A stretch of DNA of 64,000 bases from Hymenopus coronatus (Eukaryota > Arthropoda > Insecta > Mantodea > Hymenopodidae), in NCBI GenBank assembly GCA_030762935.1, contig CM060887.1, positions 9,664,501 through 9,728,500 of the forward strand, given 5' to 3'. Within the stretch, counting starts at the first letter, position 1. Every line of letters begins with the position of its first letter. Below are positions 60,459 through 64,000 of the stretch, in pieces. The translations under genes were made by a program, and so were the position numbers. The notes beneath the pieces were generated by a model that was not told the origin of the DNA, did not search any database, and was given only the letters and a program-made list of their open reading frames with translations.

Positions 60459-60705
60459 TTACTCTTTCCAGCTTTGGAATGCTTCGTCGCGGAAAGTCAA
60501 ATTCCGCACAAAAATGTCGCATAGCTACCGCTAAGGTGTGTTATTCACATGGGTATATCCCGTAGAATATTTTATTCATTATTCATGAGCCACGGGTAAA
60601 TTCCGCATCAGATTAATGCTACTCTTAAGCTGTGTAACAGGTTCAGTTTTATATGTTGGTCCGTTACTTTTCCGGCCTTGGAGGGTGTCATCGCGTATAT
60701 CTTCG

Positions 60706-60934
60706 GCCGCGCCGTGGCCGAGTGGTCAGACCATTCGCCTCTCACCTGGGTTCGACCCCAAGCGACCGCATGTGAGATTTGTGGTATACAAAGCGGCGCA
60801 GGGGCGGGTTTTCTCTGGGTTCTCCGGTTTCCCCCGCCATCACATTCCCCCAGGACTCCATCTTCATGTATCAGCAGTGTTACCGCCTGCGGTGCCATTG
60901 CAGTAAACGTGGGCGTTATACAATACCTACCCTT
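60706..60934 (+). mobile_element. tRNA-derived SINE (family D)
   Basis: Head GTGGCCGAGTGGTCAGACCA (A box) and CTGGGTTCGACCCC (B box), a Leu/Ser-tRNA shape, then a GC-rich body and a short tail. Likely 10-bp duplication TATATCTTCG (60696-60705) / TATGTCTTCG (60935-60944), one mismatch. Confidence 0.85.
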
Positions 60935-61011
60935 TATGTCTTCGTTCGCAGTCTGGGAGTATCATGCTAGCTTCTGGTTCTCAAGGTCGCAGTTTAAACA
61001 CGCTGATGGAT

Positions 61012-61614
61012 TTTTTAGGAGTAGAACAAAAGAAAAACGGACACTTCCTGTCTGAGAAAAGTATAAGTACTTCACGACTGAAACTAATAAAAGGAATACC
61101 TCGAAAACGGTAAGCTCCATGAAAAAAAAAATGTATAGGACATAACTTGTGTATTTCAACAAGATCTACATTTTTTGTATAGTAAATGTTTGTCTATCTC
61201 TTACGGTTAACTAGTTATGCCAAATTAAGCAAAATTCATCCAGAATAGTCTTTAGAAGCTATTCCCAGAAAATTCAAGATACACATTTTATTTGTGATTG
61301 AAATGGCTTTAATATGTGGCATTTTAATCAAAATCGTTAGAGCCGTTTTAAGAAAAGCAAAATTATGGAAAAATTTTCCATGTAAAGGGTAGTTAGGAGT
61401 GGGGGAATTTTCTTGAAAATCTTCGTGTCGCATCGTTGGAAGATACCAAACTTAAATACACACACATACGGACCTGTTTCTGAAAATGCATTTTTTTGGA
61501 TTCAGGGGGTCCTAAAATATGTATTTCCGGTGAAATCTCGACATCGAACTTTTGGCTGGTATACAATATTTCCCCATTCCTATGTAAATTGTATATACGG
61601 GGCTAGAGAAAGTA
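61012..61614 (-). repeat. R850, subtype B, minus orientation, 3' end missing
   Basis: From the AAAAACGGACACTTCCTGTC segment to TATATACGGGGCTAGAGAAAGT, the B-type palindrome end. A deletion at 61459 removes the second palindrome region. Confidence 0.9.
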
Positions 61615-61856
61615 AAAAAAAAAAAAAACTTTCCCTTCATCCATTTCACCGTTACTTTATATCATCTGCTCACTCTCATTCCAGGCTTCGCGCTGATCAC
61701 CCATCCTGGCTACTTTTTCTGATCCAGAGCATCTGTTCAATAGATGTCTGACCCCAGGCGCTAGCGTGTAATTCCTGGAGGGTGTAAGACCTACATACGA
61801 TGAGAGTAAATACGGAAAGCAGAAACTAACAAAAAGAATAGTTTACAGAAGGTATA
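61615..61856. other. Unique spacer between R850 copies
   Basis: No recognised feature. Confidence 0.4.
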
Positions 61857-62708
61857 TAAAAATCTGATGTGTTACACTCACATGACTTTCTCTACATCTC
61901 TGCATCAAATTATTGTTAAAAAGTTTATACTTCTATTTACTTCATGCTAATCAACAAAAAATTAGCAGGAATAGTCTTATTACTTGCTTCCTTGTAAGTA
62001 GAAGCCAAATAAGGGAGTACCATAGGTTAAAGTGATAGTCAAAAGCTGGTTGCTATGTGACTGAATTTCCTTTATTTGTATGGACAGGAGTTGAAATATT
62101 CCTGTATGAGAAAAGTCAAGTTTTTCAAAGCTTAACCCAAAAACAAGGAATATTTAAAAAACGATCAGCTCCACGAAACGATGTATACAACATAAATTGT
62201 GTATTTTAATGTGCTGTACATTTTTTGTGTTCTTACGGTTTAGTAGTTATAACAAATTCAGTAAAATTCACTCAGAATAAAGTAGTCTTCAGAGGCTATT
62301 CCCAGAAAATTCAAGATATACATTTTATTTGACAGGTAAATATCTGTAATACACGATATTTTATTCAAAATCGTTAGAGCCATTTTTAAGAAAATCAAAC
62401 TTTTCAAAAAAAGTTCCATGTAAAGGGTAGTTTGGGGTGGGGGGATTTTTCTCAAAATCTTCGTGTCGCATCCCTGGAAGATAGCAATCTTAAATACCAA
62501 GTTTGGTATTTAACGGTCTTTTCGTTTTGGAGCTATGCTGTCTACAGACACAGACACACACACGGACCTTTTTCTGAAAATACATTTTTTTTTTTTATAC
62601 AGGGGACCCTAAAACATATATTTCCGGTGTCATCTCGGAATCGAATTTTTTGGAGGAGTGCAATACTTTCTCTATACACAATGTACACAGTACGTGTAGA
62701 GAAAGTAA
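61857..62708 (-). mobile_element. R850 element, complete, minus orientation
   Basis: From AAAATCTGATGTGTTACACT to ACGTGTAGAGAAAGTAAA, 852 bp with all landmarks. Confidence 0.94.
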
Positions 62709-63282
62709 AGATTAAGATAGCGGAGAATTTGAATGCTGTGCAGTTGAGGTAATTTTATGAAGCAACAGAAGTGGTTGGTTGTACTTGTAGCTGCCAAGTC
62801 CCAGGCAATATTGCTCACGAGATGCACATATACTTGTGTTTGCTTCGCTGAATAGCATCATGAAAACGAGAGAGAAGCGTATTCTTTATTTCAAAATGAG
62901 GCTCCATAGAATATAAAGAGAATGAAAAGTCATTTGGCAGCAGGATGTTGCTGCTTCTTTATTCACCCGTGCTTCTTGCCTCTCTACCTTCTGCAACTTT
63001 TCTTTATATCACTTGGAGCTCCGCCCCTAAACAGACATATTTCTTCATTGTAACGGAACAACATAAAAACTCACAGCATTGGATGTTAGTTAATTTAAGA
63101 GCCACGTTGCTTTAATATTCTTTTCTTCTTAAAGGTGCTAGTTGTTTTAATTTTAAGCTACTACAATATCCTGCTATGTGCTTGCGGTAACGTAAGTAGA
63201 GAGACAAAACTATAGAAGCTACTAAATATTTATTTAGATATCCAGTTATTAAACCTAATTTTAGTTTATGTTGTAAATTTAA
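62709..63282. other. Unique stretch, nothing recognised
   Basis: No ORF with a known domain; no shared repeats. Confidence 0.45.
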
Positions 63283-63418
63283 TACGAGGGCGATCAGAAA
63301 GTAATGAACATTTTGACACAACTAAATATTAACACAAAACTTTATTTTCAAAGTTACAGTACCGGACTCTATTTCTCAACGTAGTCGTTATTCTGTCAAG
63401 GTATTTATTAACCTGGGT
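63283..63418 (-). pseudogene. Mariner 3' end: TIR and last transposase codons
   Basis: Begins TA CGAGGGCGATCAGAAAGTAA, a mariner-type end with TA. On the minus strand GACAGAATAACGACTACGTT continues GAGAAATAG, encoding NNDYVEK and stop, the standard mariner C-terminus. Probably the same element as the N-terminal part at 63780-64000, with the middle deleted. Confidence 0.82.
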
Positions 63419-63436
63419 TTCATAATTTAAAAAAAA

Positions 63437-63696
63437 CGGTCCCCGTAGCCGCGCTCGCTAAAGTGTCTCCCTTTTGTGCTTCGCCGCGCACGGGATCGAG
63501 GGTTCGAGTCCCGCCTTGGGCATGGGTGTTTCTGTGTTTGTAAATGTGTATGTGTTTGTGTATGTATACGTAAAAAGGAAAAACAAATAGGTCAACTAAG
63601 GACATTTAGAAACTAGAAAAAAGAGATAAAAAGGAATACAGCGCCGGAGTCCTGACAAGCCTCCGGGGCTGTATTTTTTTCTAAAAAAAAAAAAAA
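63437..63696 (+). mobile_element. tRNA-derived SINE (family F) with 3' hairpin and A tail
   Basis: Head GTAGCCGCGCTCGCTAAAGT (A-box region) and GAGGGTTCGAGTCCC (B box); a TG-rich linker; a strong stem at 63635-63675 (AATACAGC..CGGAG / CTCCGG.GCTGTATT), then a 14-A tail. It sits between the two mariner pieces. Confidence 0.85.
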
Positions 63697-63779
63697 TTGT
63701 CACGTGGTACCGGTGTTTCAATGTCTGTGTTATACTCTTCCACGCTAAAGATCTGAGTCAAGATGTTATGAAAACTTTT

Positions 63780-64000
63780 CCAATCAAATAGTTACGTATG
63801 GTGAGCAAAGGAAATACCGGTTTTTCTGAATTCTTTTATCAACATTTGGCTCCAACTCCTCCATAACGATTGATGAACTTCCACTCCGGTCTTTATCGTA
63901 CACACTGTTTCTTCCTTGATTACTCGTAAATTATGCGCCATTACTTCACTGAAGACTCGTCCATTGTATTATCACCATACACTTGCATTATTTGCCTATA
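63780..64000 (-). pseudogene. Mariner transposase N-terminal fragment, runs off the window
   Basis: The minus strand gives MQVYGDNTMDESSV, then after a frameshift DKDRSG-like sequence and SSIVMEELEPNVDKRIQKN, the HTH and linker of a SETMAR-like mariner. The catalytic domain is not between here and 63418. Confidence 0.78.

Larger units (their letters stand above)
58256..60660 (+). repeat. Satellite of about 193 bp, four units, split by two insertions
   Basis: Units 58256-58414, 59305-59500, 59501-59703 and 60459-60660, all with TTTGGAATGC.T.GTCGCG, TCAAATTCCGCAC, GGTGTTATTCA, and TTACTTTTAAGCT. Period 193 measured between CTCTTTTCG at 59308 and 59501. Copies differ by roughly 10-15% by eye. 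Confidence 0.92.

Noticed and set aside
60678..61055. 125-codon plus ORF
   Set aside because: Formed by the GC-rich SINE D body; not a protein gene.
63635..63680. Bacterial-type terminator (GC hairpin plus T run)
   Set aside because: Eukaryotic context; it is the 3' hairpin of a SINE.

Overview
The window is animal nuclear DNA, almost certainly from an insect with a large, repeat-rich genome. It is AT-rich and mostly non-coding. The only host gene I can support is two short spliced exons, which also fix the animal assignment. The mix of mariner, piggyBac, hAT-like, Harbinger-like, tRNA-SINE and Helentron-like repeats fits a big insect genome. A polyneopteran (cockroach, termite, stick insect, grasshopper) is my guess, not something the sequence proves.

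Host gene: on the minus strand, exons 46046-46150 and 19143-19231 encode consecutive pieces of a semaphorin Sema domain, most like insect Semaphorin-1a. Both have AG acceptors and GT donors, and the phases match (the first exon ends in G, the second starts CA, giving the Ala of Leu-Asn-Ala-Pro-Asn). The window is therefore one complete 26.8-kb intron (19232-46045), part of the next intron (1-19142) and part of the preceding one (46151-64000). No other exon of this gene is recognisable here.

Main repeat: about 29 kb by my hand-drawn boundaries is made of roughly 45 copies or pieces of one non-coding family of about 850 bp, called R850 here. In its plus orientation it starts ACTTTCTCTA inside a palindrome centred on TGTACA, has a GT/GTCT microsatellite near position 150, and ends TAGAGAAAGT followed by a small hairpin (ATGTG...CACAT) and CAGAT. 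These asymmetric terminal inverted repeats, the 3' hairpin, the internal microsatellite, insertion into T runs and head-to-tail joining match Helentron-derived non-autonomous elements (HINEs, such as DINE-1). Copies nest in each other, repeatedly at the same homopolymer runs of the element.

Layout: 1-12.3 kb holds R850 copies, a decayed mariner HTH piece, a complete mariner (4485-5798) inside an R850 copy, and a duplicated 280-bp segment. 12.3-19.5 kb is mostly unique, with SINEs, a piggyBac remnant and the downstream Sema exon. 19.5-35.4 kb is dense R850. 35.6-38.8 kb is a stack of SINEs, a hAT-like MITE and a TIR element. 41-57.7 kb is again R850, broken by the upstream Sema exon and an arthropod TE-protein remnant. 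58.2-60.7 kb is a 193-bp satellite carrying two TTA-flanked elements inserted at the same point of the unit. 60.7-64 kb has SINEs, R850 and a gutted mariner. Nothing here works as an operon. The sequence is a semaphorin intron landscape shaped by transposons.
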